Source: Sphingobacterium sp. CZ-UAM (GTDB lineage Bacteria; Bacteroidota; Bacteroidia; Sphingobacteriales; Sphingobacteriaceae). Taken from it: a stretch of DNA of 64,000 bases. Positions 9,480-19,493 of the stretch are shown piece by piece; within the stretch, counting starts at the first letter, position 1; each line of letters starts with the position of its first letter. The notes under the pieces were generated by a model. The model ran no database searches. It worked only from the letters and a program-made list of their open reading frames with translations, and was not told the origin of the DNA. A program made the position numbers and the translations under genes. The stretch spans positions 277,302-341,301 of the forward strand of contig NZ_MTCM01000006.1 of NCBI RefSeq assembly GCF_002000245.1. The letters are read 5' to 3'.

Positions 9480-9507
9480 GACGGATCCTGTTGGCGCAGA
9501 ACCCGTC
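9480..9507 (+). promoter_or_regulatory. Possible hairpin in the FecR-SusC intergenic leader
   Basis: GACGG-ATC-CTG and CAG-AAC-CCGTC can pair around the loop TTGGCG, within the 165 bases separating the anti-sigma gene from SusC. No T run follows, so it is not a simple terminator. It could affect mRNA stability or the level of SusC. Function unproven. Confidence 0.35.
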
Positions 9508-9575
9508 CAACTTAATTGGTATTAAAGTATCGTCTAACTTCTAAATTATTAACACGTTAAAACCAAACGAATTTA

Positions 9576-12500
9576 ATGAAATTTACCTTAACTCCGTTCA
9601 TTAAGAAGGAGAAAGATTTTCATTCGACCAATTTGGATGCTAACCCAGCGTCCAACATTTGGCGGATTTATGAAAAACAAAAGCCTCTTTTTGCGCGCCC
9701 ATTATCCAGATCTCTCATGAGGATCAACTTAATCACCCTACTGATCGGTTTAGGTCTGTCACAAGTAGATGCACACACCTATGCCCAACAGATTAGCTTG
9801 AAAAAGCAAAAATCGAGCTTGGAATCGATCTTGAAAAACCTCGAAAAACAGAGCGGTTATTCATTCTTTTACAAGAAGAATGAAATCAACCAAATCATTG
9901 ACTTAACTGCTGAAATTAAGGATGCCCCTTTTAAACAAGCTTTAAATGTGATTCTCAACAAAGCAAATCTGTCTTATGACTTTTTTGATAAAACGGTAGT
10001 TATCAAAAAGAATACAATTCATCCCAAACAGCGTACCATTATAACGTCCAACGCCGAAAGGATCGTATTGACTATGCAGCAGCAATACGTAAAAGGGCGA
10101 GTTATCGACAACGAAGGAAAACCTATTTCGGGGGTATCAATTCGCCTCAAAGACAATGTACGAAAAGGTGTAATGAGCCAGGCTGATGGAAGCTTCATAT
10201 TGCCAATATCTTCACTAAACGAAATCCTGGTGATAACTTCCTTAGGCTACGAAAGACAGGAAATTAAGGCGAGCTTAAATCAGGAGAAAATGGTTATCCG
10301 CCTAAAAAAACAAGAAAATGCCCTTGAGGAAGCGGTTGTTTCTACGGGTATTTTTAAGAAGGAAGATAAAAGTTTTACGGGAGCATCACGTACAATCACG
10401 ACAAAAGAACTCAGGCAATACGGCGCTCGAAATCTCGTGACCTCTTTACGGAATATAGATCCATCGTTTAATATTATTGAGAATAATCTTTTCGGTAATG
10501 ATCCGAATCGACTTCCAGAAATTCAGATGCGCGGAAACTCTAGTATCCCCAATGTGAATGAAATTCAGAGCGAATCCGCAAGTCAGCTCAACACTCCACT
10601 GATTGTTTTAGATGGTTTCCAGACATCGCTTCAGGCATTGATAGATATTAATGAAAACGATGTTGCTTCGATTACCCTCTTGAAAGACGCCGCAGCGACC
10701 GCACTTTACGGATCAAGAGGTGCCAACGGTGTCATCGTCATTACAACGAAACTCCCGAGACCAGGCAAATTACGCCTAAGTTTTGGAACAGAGCTAAAGG
10801 TTGAAAACGCTGACTTATCGGCTTACCACCTCCTTAATGCAAGAGACAAACTGGAGTTAGAACGTATTACCGGACTTTATGACTCTCCGAACGCAAGTAC
10901 AGACATTCCGAATAAACGATACTATAATTTTCTGTTAGATGAAGTGAATAGCGGCGTCGAGACAGACTGGATGGCTATTCCACTGCGCACATCCTATGCT
11001 TTAAGAAGTAATTTAAGACTGGAAGGCGGGGACAACCAGTTCCGATATTCAGCCGGTATCCAAAATAACAATACAGCCGGTGTCATGAAAGGCTCTTCCA
11101 GAAATACGCTGAATGGATCCATCACCCTATCTTATACTTACAAAAACTTAATATTTAGGAATTATTTAAATATTAATAATATTAAGAATCAGCAGTCACC
11201 ATATGGATCATTCAGTGATTATTTCGACCTCAATCCTTATTGGCGCCCTTATGATAAAGATGGAAATGTAAATAAAGTGTTAGGGGATCCAGGTACAACT
11301 GATTATTCAAATATATGGACTACCCTTCCGACAAACCCCTTGTATAATGCTAGCCTAAAAACATTTGACAAAGGAGAACAAACAGATATTACCAATCAGA
11401 CTGCTGTCGAATGGTCGATTCAAGAAGGATTAAGATTAATTGGTAAATTCAGCTTTACAAAATCCGATAAACAGTCCGATGCGTTTAAACCCGCCGAACA
11501 TACTGACTTTGCCAATTATACCGGAGTTGATGTCTTTAGAAAAGGAGCTTATTGGATTGGTCTTAATCGTGGAATGAAATACGAAGGGGCTTTAAATCTG
11601 TCCTATAGCAAAAAAATAAAAGAAAAACATCAGATTTTTGTCGGAACCGAGGCAAATATTTTCCAGGATAACACCTCGCAACTGACAAACGCCGCAGAAG
11701 GTTTTCCAAACAGTGATCTTGATTTTCCATCGATGGCATTGCAATATATGAAGGATGGAAAACCTTCAGGTAATGAGTACTATTATCGAACCGTTGGCTT
11801 TGTTGGAAATGCAAACTATAATTATGACAATCGTTATTTTGTCGACGGAACGTTCCGTATGGATGGTTCTTCCCAGTTTGGCGCCAATAAACGTTTCGCT
11901 CCTTTTTGGTCAGCAGGTCTGGGTTGGAATTTACACGAAGAAAAGTTCTTTAAAAAGAATGAAATCGTCAACCGCCTTAAATTGCGTGGATCTGTAGGGA
12001 CATCCGGGTCTACAAAATTCAATACGTACCAGGCTTTGACCACTTACGGTTATTACACTTCCGATAGATATTATAATTGGCTGGGAGCTTATGTCATGGG
12101 GCTCGGCAATCCGGATCTAAAATGGCAACAAGTGCTTAAATACAATATTGGGACAGATGTCGACCTTTTTGACCGTTATTTAACTTTACAGGCGAACTAT
12201 TATATTGAAAACACCAATGACCTTGTTTCCTCCGTTAATACCCCCGCATCCAGTGGTGTAGGCTATTATACAGCCAACATCGGAAAATTACGGAATAAAG
12301 GATTCGAGTTATATGCAACAGTCTATCTGATGAAAAAGCCCACCGGTTTAACCTGGTCAGTATCGGGTTCGGTATTGCATAACAAAAACAAGGTACTTGA
12401 AACCTCACAAGCTTTAAAAGACGCGCAAAAAACACTTCAGGGGGATCTCTATAATGCCAACAAAATGTACATCGAGGGATATTCGAGTAACGCCATTTGG

Positions 12501-13070
12501 GTAGTTCCATCCCTCGGGATAGACCCGAGCACAGGAAAAGAGCTTTATCTCGCTGCTGACGGCACACCAACTTACACCTGGGCGTCAAAAGATGTTACTG
12601 CTGTCGGAAACACAGATCCTAAAGTTTGGGGGAATTTCAACACAATGTTACGTTACAAAGGATTTACATTTACAGCATCGCTGGGTTATCGCTTTGGCGG
12701 TCAGGCATACAATAGAACCCTGGCTGAACGAGTTGAAACCAGCAGTTACAAATATAATGTAGATGAACGCGTCTATACCGGCCGATGGCAAAATCCCGGC
12801 GATTATGCACCATTCAAAGGACTCTTAAACACAAATCCAACCTATAAAACTTCGCGATTTGTCCAAGATGAAAACACCATTTATGCGAGAAGTTTCAACT
12901 TCCAGTATGATTTCCGTTACATGAATTGGGTCAAGAAAATTGGGTTCGAAAACGTCAATATAGGACTGGATGTATCTGATCCATTTATCATTTCGAGTAT
13001 TCGCCAAGAACGAGGAACAAATTATCCATTTTCAAGGCAGGTAACTTTTAGTCTCAACGCAACATTTTAA
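9576..13070 (+). CDS. SusC/RagA-type TonB-dependent transporter with STN domain
   Basis: A 1164-residue outer-membrane transporter. A 47-residue polar extension precedes a typical signal peptide (LITLLIGLGLSQVDAHTYAQ); a start at the internal ATG at 9717 is possible, but extended N-termini occur in this family. The STN signalling domain follows at about residues 72-130 (SLESILKNLEKQSGYSFFY). Next are a carboxypeptidase-regulatory-like domain at about 170-250 (VKGRVIDNEGKPISGVSIRL), the plug at about 265-395 (ITLLKDAAATALYGSRGANG) and a beta-barrel ending VTFSLNATF with the usual terminal Phe. It imports substrate with the SusD lipoprotein encoded 4 bases later. The STN domain indicates regulation by the adjacent FecR/sigma pair. 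Confidence 0.95.
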   Translation: MKFTLTPFIKKEKDFHSTNLDANPASNIWRIYEKQKPLFARPLSRSLMRINLITLLIGLGLSQVDAHTYAQQISLKKQKSSLESILKNLEKQSGYSFFYKKNEINQIIDLTAEIKDAPFKQALNVILNKANLSYDFFDKTVVIKKNTIHPKQRTIITSNAERIVLTMQQQYVKGRVIDNEGKPISGVSIRLKDNVRKGVMSQADGSFILPISSLNEILVITSLGYERQEIKASLNQEKMVIRLKKQENALEEAVVSTGIFKKEDKSFTGASRTITTKELRQYGARNLVTSLRNIDPSFNIIENNLFGNDPNRLPEIQMRGNSSIPNVNEIQSESASQLNTPLIVLDGFQTSLQALIDINENDVASITLLKDAAATALYGSRGANGVIVITTKLPRPGKLRLSFGTELKVENADLSAYHLLNARDKLELERITGLYDSPNASTDIPNKRYYNFLLDEVNSGVETDWMAIPLRTSYALRSNLRLEGGDNQFRYSAGIQNNNTAGVMKGSSRNTLNGSITLSYTYKNLIFRNYLNINNIKNQQSPYGSFSDYFDLNPYWRPYDKDGNVNKVLGDPGTTDYSNIWTTLPTNPLYNASLKTFDKGEQTDITNQTAVEWSIQEGLRLIGKFSFTKSDKQSDAFKPAEHTDFANYTGVDVFRKGAYWIGLNRGMKYEGALNLSYSKKIKEKHQIFVGTEANIFQDNTSQLTNAAEGFPNSDLDFPSMALQYMKDGKPSGNEYYYRTVGFVGNANYNYDNRYFVDGTFRMDGSSQFGANKRFAPFWSAGLGWNLHEEKFFKKNEIVNRLKLRGSVGTSGSTKFNTYQALTTYGYYTSDRYYNWLGAYVMGLGNPDLKWQQVLKYNIGTDVDLFDRYLTLQANYYIENTNDLVSSVNTPASSGVGYYTANIGKLRNKGFELYATVYLMKKPTGLTWSVSGSVLHNKNKVLETSQALKDAQKTLQGDLYNANKMYIEGYSSNAIWVVPSLGIDPSTGKELYLAADGTPTYTWASKDVTAVGNTDPKVWGNFNTMLRYKGFTFTASLGYRFGGQAYNRTLAERVETSSYKYNVDERVYTGRWQNPGDYAPFKGLLNTNPTYKTSRFVQDENTIYARSFNFQYDFRYMNWVKKIGFENVNIGLDVSDPFIISSIRQERGTNYPFSRQVTFSLNATF

Positions 13071-13074
13071 TAAA

Positions 13075-14529
13075 ATGAAAAAATATATCATATTAACGAG
13101 TTTAGTAAGTTCCCTATTTTTAGGTTCATGCAATAAATTTCTGGATGTCTTACCTCGAACCCAAATACCAGCGGATAAATTATTCGATTCCGAACAGGGG
13201 TTTAAAGATGCTTTGGCTGGCGTTTATATTTCGGCAAAAAGTAATACAACCTATGGGAAAGCCTTAACTTTTGGCTCCATAGAAAGTTTAATCTCGAGCT
13301 GGGATATAACGACGAATTCCCTGGAACAACAGCTCGGACTTTTCAATTATTCCGACAATCGCGTAATTGATCAATTCAATGCGATATTTGCCAAACAATA
13401 TGCAACAATTGCCGCAATAAATGCTATTCTTCAGAATCTAGAATCCAATAAATCCATCTTTAAGACGGAAGGAGTATATCAGGTCATTAAAGCAGAATGC
13501 CTAGGCTTACGTGCCTACATCCATTTTGATCTGATGCGCCTTTATGGCCCTATACCAACTGAATCTGAGATCGGAAATCAGCTCGCCTATGTAACTGAAT
13601 TTAACAGAGAAATCCATCAACATATTTCTTATGAAGAATATAAAAGCAAAATTTTCACAGATCTAAAACAAGCCGAAGAGCTTATCAAAGAATTTGACCC
13701 CATGCTGTCCTATTCGATGAACGATGTTAGAAATCCCAATGGATTCGCAAGCAACTACAAGCCACTAGATGATTTCATGTCATATCGCAATATGCGCATG
13801 AACTATTATGCGATGAAAGCGTTAGAATCTCGTGCAAGTTTATGGTATGGAGACAAAGACAATGCGTATAAAGCCGCTAAGGAGGTGATTGACGCAAAAG
13901 ATGCGGATGGAGAAGTTAAATTCAAGTTAGCCACTGGGAAAGACTTTACAACAACCAACTATATCCTCACTTCTGAACAGATATTCGGACTGTACGCTTT
14001 TGATTTAGCAAAAACCTATACAGATAACTTTGGCAACGCAACTTATCGCAAAGGTACATCTGCAACAACCATCACAAATCAACTATACGGCAATACCGGA
14101 ACTGATTTTAGAGAATCTTCACTTTGGAATATTGTTACATTGACCAACGGTTCCAGATACAATGTGATTAAAAAGTTTTGGGTTACGGCCGACAATGTGA
14201 CCGTTTTAAGCGATTACAAACAACTGCCAATGATACGCACTAGTGAACTTTATTTGATATTGGCTGAAACAGCTCCTTTCACTGAAGGCTTGGAATATCT
14301 AAAAACCTTTAGAGCGAACCGTAATATCTCCGGACTATCAATACCCGCAGACCTGCCAACCCTACAGAGCGAGATTATCAAGGAATATCGAAAGGAATTC
14401 TATGGGGAAGGACAGGCGTATTACGCTTACAAAAGACTGAATATCCCAAAACCGCAAATATTATTTGCTCCTTCAAATGCAGTGGTCAATTACCTCTTGC
14501 CCATGCCAACAGTTGAATCTATTAATTAA
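13075..14529 (+). CDS. SusD/RagB-type outer-membrane lipoprotein
   Basis: A 484-residue surface lipoprotein that closes over its SusC barrel and binds substrate. The lipoprotein signal ends LFLGSC (C19). Typical family stretches are CNKFLDVLPRTQIPADKLFD near the N-terminus, the helical TPR-like part (IKAECLGLRAYIHFDLMRLYG) and the C-terminal LYLILAETAPF and IIKEYRKEFYGEGQAYYAYKR. It starts 4 bases after SusC and 8 bases before a DUF4843 gene, so it belongs to one operon. The substrate is not known; the protease and thioredoxin genes that follow argue for a peptide or protein rather than a glycan. Confidence 0.94.
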   Translation: MKKYIILTSLVSSLFLGSCNKFLDVLPRTQIPADKLFDSEQGFKDALAGVYISAKSNTTYGKALTFGSIESLISSWDITTNSLEQQLGLFNYSDNRVIDQFNAIFAKQYATIAAINAILQNLESNKSIFKTEGVYQVIKAECLGLRAYIHFDLMRLYGPIPTESEIGNQLAYVTEFNREIHQHISYEEYKSKIFTDLKQAEELIKEFDPMLSYSMNDVRNPNGFASNYKPLDDFMSYRNMRMNYYAMKALESRASLWYGDKDNAYKAAKEVIDAKDADGEVKFKLATGKDFTTTNYILTSEQIFGLYAFDLAKTYTDNFGNATYRKGTSATTITNQLYGNTGTDFRESSLWNIVTLTNGSRYNVIKKFWVTADNVTVLSDYKQLPMIRTSELYLILAETAPFTEGLEYLKTFRANRNISGLSIPADLPTLQSEIIKEYRKEFYGEGQAYYAYKRLNIPKPQILFAPSNAVVNYLLPMPTVESIN

Positions 14530-14537
14530 CCTCCATT

Positions 14538-15305
14538 ATGAAACCATATTTTATATTAATTATAGTTGGTATCGCATGCATCTCGTTCATTAGCTGCAAA
14601 AAGGACCAATATTATATATTTAATGATATTGCAAGAGTACAATTTGGGCCACCCGTTTCGACGCTCAAACTCAATGAATATACCGACTCGTTAAAATCTG
14701 AAACATTCTTCTATGAATCAGAGGACACGAAGCAAGATACCGTATATTTTGATATCTACACCGTGGGCGAAACATCAAAAAAAGATCGAAAATACCAGCT
14801 TCAACAAGTCCAATTGCAGGGCATGGAAAATGCTGTCCCTGGAAAACACTTTATCCCATTTGATGATCCTGCTGTCGCTGATCTCTACGTTATCAAATCC
14901 GACTCTGTACACGCAAAGGTACCGATCGTTATTTTAAGAGATGGCGAATTAAAAAGTAAGACCGTCAATCTCGGTATTTCCATTGTCGCTAACGCTAACT
15001 TTGCTATCGGTGAACCCACCAAATCCTGGCGCAAACTACAGTTTACTGATCGCCTTAGCCAGCCAAATGCTTGGACAGCCTCCTATTCCACCTATTATTT
15101 CGGAGCATACAGCGTTCGAAAACATGAATTTATGATCGAGGTTACGGCTCAGCGTTGGGATCAAAACTTTATAGCGACCCTACCTCTAGATCAAATGAAC
15201 TATTATAAATCTGTCCTTGGGATGGCTGTGATAGATTACAATAAGCAACATCCTGATGCGCCCTTACGCGCTGAAAACGGTGATCTCATTACTTTCCCTA
15301 ATTAA
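14538..15305 (+). CDS. DUF4843-type lipoprotein
   Basis: A 255-residue lipoprotein (signal ending CISFISC, C20). The body begins DQYYIFNDIARVQFGPP and continues with beta-rich sequence (QDTVYFDIYTVGETSKKDRK, VPIVILRDGELKSKTVNLGI), the pattern of DUF4843 proteins encoded in SusCD operons next to PKD-like lipoproteins. It is probably a surface accessory of the SusCD complex. Function of the family is unknown. It lies 8 bases after SusD and 9 bases before the PKD-like gene. Confidence 0.75.
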   Translation: MKPYFILIIVGIACISFISCKKDQYYIFNDIARVQFGPPVSTLKLNEYTDSLKSETFFYESEDTKQDTVYFDIYTVGETSKKDRKYQLQQVQLQGMENAVPGKHFIPFDDPAVADLYVIKSDSVHAKVPIVILRDGELKSKTVNLGISIVANANFAIGEPTKSWRKLQFTDRLSQPNAWTASYSTYYFGAYSVRKHEFMIEVTAQRWDQNFIATLPLDQMNYYKSVLGMAVIDYNKQHPDAPLRAENGDLITFPN

Positions 15306-15314
15306 TTAGAAGCG

Positions 15315-16868
15315 ATGAAAAAGATAAATATTTACCTATTACTCCTAGGATTTCTATTGGTTTTATCCTGTTCAAAAGATAAAAGCAACTATGACTATAG
15401 CGAAAAGGAGCACATTGATATTGAAGGAATTGAGTCAAAATACACAGTCATTTCACTAAAAGATACTTTAAAAATATCCCCCTCTGCAAAATCAAATAAA
15501 GAAGGTGAGTTAGAATATAGATGGGGATTTTACGAAACAAATGTACAAGGTAGAAGCGAACCATTGGACACAATCTCCCGTAACCAAAATCTAAGCTATT
15601 ATATCACCGAGGATGCCAAGGACTGGGTTGTCGTTTGTATTGTGAAAAACAAAAAAACAGGCTATACCCAATACAAGAATGCCACCGTAACTGTAAGTAC
15701 ACAGTTTACGCGGGGTTGGTATGTCCTTAAAGACGATGGTAATAACTCGGATTTAGATCTACACCTAACCCCGCAAAATAATGTGGTAAATGGAAAAATC
15801 GAAAATGTATACAGTACTGCAAATAATCAAAAAATAGCAGGAAAGGCAAATTTCATTAGCTTTTCTTCCAGTTACAAAAGCAATGTGTTAAACCCCAGCT
15901 CTTATTCTAATACCCGGGCATTATTTCTTGTAACAGAAAAAGATATACAAGCCATTAATGTCAATAATCTAAAGAAAATAAGGGATAAGCAGAATTTATT
16001 CTTAGGAGGACCACAAACGATATCCGGAACTACAGGAGCTTTTGTAGGAAGTAGCGCTAATTATATTCTTAATAATGGACAGCTATATAATATCTATGCT
16101 ATGAGCGCTAATACTGGTCAGTTTGGAAACAAAGCGATGATTGATGGAAAGAATAGCGCCTATGAATTATCAAAATTTATGATCTCTGGTGCTAGCAATG
16201 ACCCTATTCTATTTGACAACCTAGGCGGAAATTTCGTCACGCTCGCAAATGGATCCGGTTCCAGTATGACTATATTTTCAAATGATGCTACCAATGATTT
16301 CAGCACGACAAATAACAATCAAAAAGCGTTGTTTTTGGGAATGAAGTCTAATATTTATTTACCGGCCCCCGATTACTACTACAAAACGGTTGGTTATGCC
16401 ATATTGCAGGACAAAACTGACCCTAGTTTAAAATCCCTATGTACACTAGAAAAGAACAAGTTTGTCCTAAAAATAAAAAAAGATAGCATAGGGCCTTCCT
16501 CTAAATTATATGAAGCGAGCCTGCATACTTTGTTATTCGAAGACGAAAATCTCCTCTACTTTGTCAACAACAACCAAGTATATAGTAGAAATCTTAGCAA
16601 TGGCTTTGAACAATTGCAGTTTAGCGCCACTGGAGGTGAACAGGTTACTTTTATTAAACATCTAAAATACTCAGAATCGGGATATGCTTTCAATTTCGTT
16701 GTCGTTGGAACAAAAATCGGGTCGAATTATAAAATTAGAATGTTTACAAAAAACTCGGGTAATTTAGATTCAAATCCTGTACAGACGCTCGAAGGAACCG
16801 GAATAGCACGATCACTCATTTACATCGCGCCGTCCGTCTCCGATTATACTTATCCCTGGTCTTATTAA
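15315..16868 (+). CDS. PKD-like family lipoprotein
   Basis: A 517-residue lipoprotein (signal ending LLVLSC, C19). The N-terminal third is a PKD-like beta-sandwich (LKISPSAKSNKEGELEYRWG, then DWVVVCIVKNKKTGYTQYKN). From about residue 135 (FTRGWYVLKDDGNNSDLDL) the rest resembles a repeated-blade beta structure, as in other PKD-like lipoproteins of Bacteroidota uptake operons. It probably sits on the cell surface and helps bind the substrate of the SusCD pair; that role is inferred from position. Neighbours are DUF4843 (9 bases upstream) and a thioredoxin-like protein (24 bases downstream). Confidence 0.72.
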   Translation: MKKINIYLLLLGFLLVLSCSKDKSNYDYSEKEHIDIEGIESKYTVISLKDTLKISPSAKSNKEGELEYRWGFYETNVQGRSEPLDTISRNQNLSYYITEDAKDWVVVCIVKNKKTGYTQYKNATVTVSTQFTRGWYVLKDDGNNSDLDLHLTPQNNVVNGKIENVYSTANNQKIAGKANFISFSSSYKSNVLNPSSYSNTRALFLVTEKDIQAINVNNLKKIRDKQNLFLGGPQTISGTTGAFVGSSANYILNNGQLYNIYAMSANTGQFGNKAMIDGKNSAYELSKFMISGASNDPILFDNLGGNFVTLANGSGSSMTIFSNDATNDFSTTNNNQKALFLGMKSNIYLPAPDYYYKTVGYAILQDKTDPSLKSLCTLEKNKFVLKIKKDSIGPSSKLYEASLHTLLFEDENLLYFVNNNQVYSRNLSNGFEQLQFSATGGEQVTFIKHLKYSESGYAFNFVVVGTKIGSNYKIRMFTKNSGNLDSNPVQTLEGTGIARSLIYIAPSVSDYTYPWSY

Positions 16869-16892
16869 TCCACAATTACTTATAAAACACAA

Positions 16893-18272
16893 ATGAAAAA
16901 ACATATCCTAACTTCAATAACAATATTTGCGGCAAGTACAGTTGTCGCTCAATCACCCGTTCAGATCAAGGGGAGATTCGATAAAGAACTTGTCAAACCG
17001 GTCAAACTCTTTAAGGTTGTCGAAGGTGATATGGTTGAGATTGCTTCAGCTCAACCTCAATTGGATAAAAATTTTGGTTTCACGTTCTACCCCGAATACG
17101 AAGGATTTTATGCCATTGGTTCGGGAACAACAGGCAGTCAAACCGATAATAATATCTTTTATTTCAAGCCGGGCGACCAACTTGAGTTTACCATCTCCGA
17201 AAAAAATTACCAATTGACCGGAACTAATAACAGCAAAGAAAATCAGATCCTCAGCCGTTGGCACGACGAAATAAGTCCAGTAGAACAAAAGGCATTCTAC
17301 TGGATGAAAGCTCAAAGTACTTTTGTCGATTTCTTCCCCGACCTGGAGAATGTTGTCGCCAAAGCAAATACCTTCACTAAAAATAATAAAAGTGGAAACT
17401 CCAAGTTTGACAGTAAATTGCAGGATTATATCCAATGGGATCTTGCCGCCAACGCGACAAATTTCCTCAATACGCCACGTTCAGCACATCCTGCAGTAGA
17501 AGAATATACGGATTACTATAAAACCCTAACGTTAGCCAGCTTCGCAAGAAACGCAGCATTGGTCTATCAAATTCCTTGGGCAAACCGTACTTTGAACGCT
17601 ATCTCATTTGTATCTCGCCGTACGGCGAATATTCCTCCGGGAAAAGGCATCACTGGTCTCCAGCAAGATCTGGATTTCCTCCCCAATGACACTTTAAAGG
17701 GTGATGCTATACTGAATTATCTAGCAAGACAAAAAGATTATTCCAGTTATAAGGAAGCCGCGGATAAGTACCAGTCATATTTTATGACTGCAAGTCAAAA
17801 GAAACGTGCTATTGGTATCATGAATGACATGGCTCAACTAAAAAGTGGAGACCAAGGACTTAATTTCTCTTTTCCTGACAATAACGGGAAGACCATAAAA
17901 TTTGCCGATTTAAAAGGAAAAGTGGTTTTAATCGACGTATGGGCAACCTGGTGTGGTCCTTGTAAAGCAGAAATACCGCATCTCAAAAAACTTGAAAAAG
18001 AAATGCAGGGTACAGATGTTCAGGTGGTAAGCATCTCGGTTGATGAAGAAAAAGATAAAACGAAGTGGTTAAAAATGATTAAGGATGAGCAACTTGGTGG
18101 CTTGCAACTTTTTGCTTCCGGATGGGGAGATTTTGCCAAATATTACAAAATTACGGGAATTCCGCGCTTCATGGTTTTTGACAGACAGGGAAAAGTAATC
18201 ACTATAGATTCACCACGACCATCGAACCCAGAATTAAAGCAACTCCTTGAAAAAGTATTAGCATCGAAATAG
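16893..18272 (+). CDS. TlpA-like exported thiol-disulfide oxidoreductase
   Basis: A 459-residue exported protein (signal peptide to about residue 19, VVAQ). The N-terminal part (residues 20-320) is a beta-rich and helical region of the kind found in Bacteroidota TlpA-like proteins. The C-terminal thioredoxin fold (about 322-455) has the active site WCGPC (C354, C357), with GKVVLIDVWATWCGPCKAE and the cis-proline stretch TGIPRFMVFD. It probably reduces or rearranges disulfides in the periplasm. It closely resembles the protein encoded at 22268-23611 (same FVDFFPDLE and TPRSAHPAVEE-type landmarks), so the two arose by duplication. The next gene begins 2 bases after the stop. Confidence 0.85.
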   Translation: MKKHILTSITIFAASTVVAQSPVQIKGRFDKELVKPVKLFKVVEGDMVEIASAQPQLDKNFGFTFYPEYEGFYAIGSGTTGSQTDNNIFYFKPGDQLEFTISEKNYQLTGTNNSKENQILSRWHDEISPVEQKAFYWMKAQSTFVDFFPDLENVVAKANTFTKNNKSGNSKFDSKLQDYIQWDLAANATNFLNTPRSAHPAVEEYTDYYKTLTLASFARNAALVYQIPWANRTLNAISFVSRRTANIPPGKGITGLQQDLDFLPNDTLKGDAILNYLARQKDYSSYKEAADKYQSYFMTASQKKRAIGIMNDMAQLKSGDQGLNFSFPDNNGKTIKFADLKGKVVLIDVWATWCGPCKAEIPHLKKLEKEMQGTDVQVVSISVDEEKDKTKWLKMIKDEQLGGLQLFASGWGDFAKYYKITGIPRFMVFDRQGKVITIDSPRPSNPELKQLLEKVLASK

Positions 18273-18274
18273 GC

Positions 18275-19447
18275 ATGAATAAACTTTGGATTTACTTCTT
18301 ATTTTTAACGTTATCTCCCGCGCTTCTATTTGCGCAGGGGGATAGCGTTACAATCAAAGGAAAAATTACATCATCTGTAACAGACCCTGCCGCGAAGTTA
18401 AGTGTTTCTTTTATTGACTATCAAGGCAAAAGGATAGGTTTTGCAGCTCCAATACATGATGGATTATTTGAAATCAAGATCCCAAAACAAACACAAATAG
18501 TTGATGCTACCTTAAGGACTATTGGCAAAGATCCAAATGCCAGCGCATTACGACAAGCCATGCGTTATCCGCTCAATATTTTCATTTCTGAAGATGACAT
18601 CCTTATAAACGCCAATGCCGAGGAACTTGATTTAGCTCAGGTTAAAGGAGGGAAAGAAAACAATGAATACAATGACCTGCGTCAGTCTACAGCGGGATTT
18701 GTAAAGCAAAAAAATACTTTATACAGTCCAATCCTCCAGGGAAAGATTAGCCCCGAATCTACGGAGGGCAAAATCATAATCGAGCAGCTTAGTCAAGTGG
18801 GCAAAAAGGAAATTGCTCTTCAGAAAAAATTTATAGAAAATCATCCTACATCCTATGTAAGTCTGTTTTTGCTCTACAGAATGAAGTCTAGCTATACTTC
18901 TGAAGACTATAAATTAGCATTTAACCGTCTCGATCCCAACTACAAATCAACAGACATGGGTATGGCAATAGCTTCAACAATCTTAAAAGAGAGCGTGACC
19001 GCGAAAGGGAAAGCAGCACCACTCTTTTCGCGGATCACTGCTAGCGGCATGCCTTTTCAATTAGAAAAGATGCAAGGGCGCATCATACTACTTGATTTTT
19101 GGGGCAGTTGGTGTGGCCCCTGTCGGGCAAGTATGCCGCATCTCCAGCAACTTTACAGTCGCTACAAAAATAAAGGCTTTGAAATCATCGGTATCGCACA
19201 AGAAAGAGGCAAAACACTGGAAGAATCCAAAGCGAGCTGGCACAAAGCCATAGAAGAACTCAACTTATCCTGGACAAATGTGCTAAACAACGAGAACAAA
19301 GAGCAAATGGATATTGTGAAAGCATATCAGATCAGTGGTTTTCCAACAAAAATCCTCGTGGATGAAAATGGAAAAATCATTTTGCGCGTTGTAGCCTCGG
19401 CAACAGACGACATTGACATTACGCTGAAAAAGATCTACGGCTTCTAA
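18275..19447 (+). CDS. TlpA-like thiol-disulfide oxidoreductase with DUF4369-like N-terminus
   Basis: A 390-residue exported protein. The signal peptide ends ALLFAQ (about residue 21). Residues 22-125 look like a DUF4369-type beta domain (SVTIKGKITSS), followed by a helical linker (IIIEQLSQVGKKEIALQKKF) and a thioredoxin fold from about 250. The active site is WGSWCGPCRA (C280, C283); the cis-proline loop is SGFPTKILVDENGKII. It differs clearly from the paralogue pair at 16893 and 22268, so the operon carries two TlpA types. The broken gene at 58069-58355 resembles the C-terminus of this type. Confidence 0.85.
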   Translation: MNKLWIYFLFLTLSPALLFAQGDSVTIKGKITSSVTDPAAKLSVSFIDYQGKRIGFAAPIHDGLFEIKIPKQTQIVDATLRTIGKDPNASALRQAMRYPLNIFISEDDILINANAEELDLAQVKGGKENNEYNDLRQSTAGFVKQKNTLYSPILQGKISPESTEGKIIIEQLSQVGKKEIALQKKFIENHPTSYVSLFLLYRMKSSYTSEDYKLAFNRLDPNYKSTDMGMAIASTILKESVTAKGKAAPLFSRITASGMPFQLEKMQGRIILLDFWGSWCGPCRASMPHLQQLYSRYKNKGFEIIGIAQERGKTLEESKASWHKAIEELNLSWTNVLNNENKEQMDIVKAYQISGFPTKILVDENGKIILRVVASATDDIDITLKKIYGF

Positions 19448-19493
19448 TCCTTTTACATCCTTCACTAAATACGCTAATTTATTCTGTATTACC

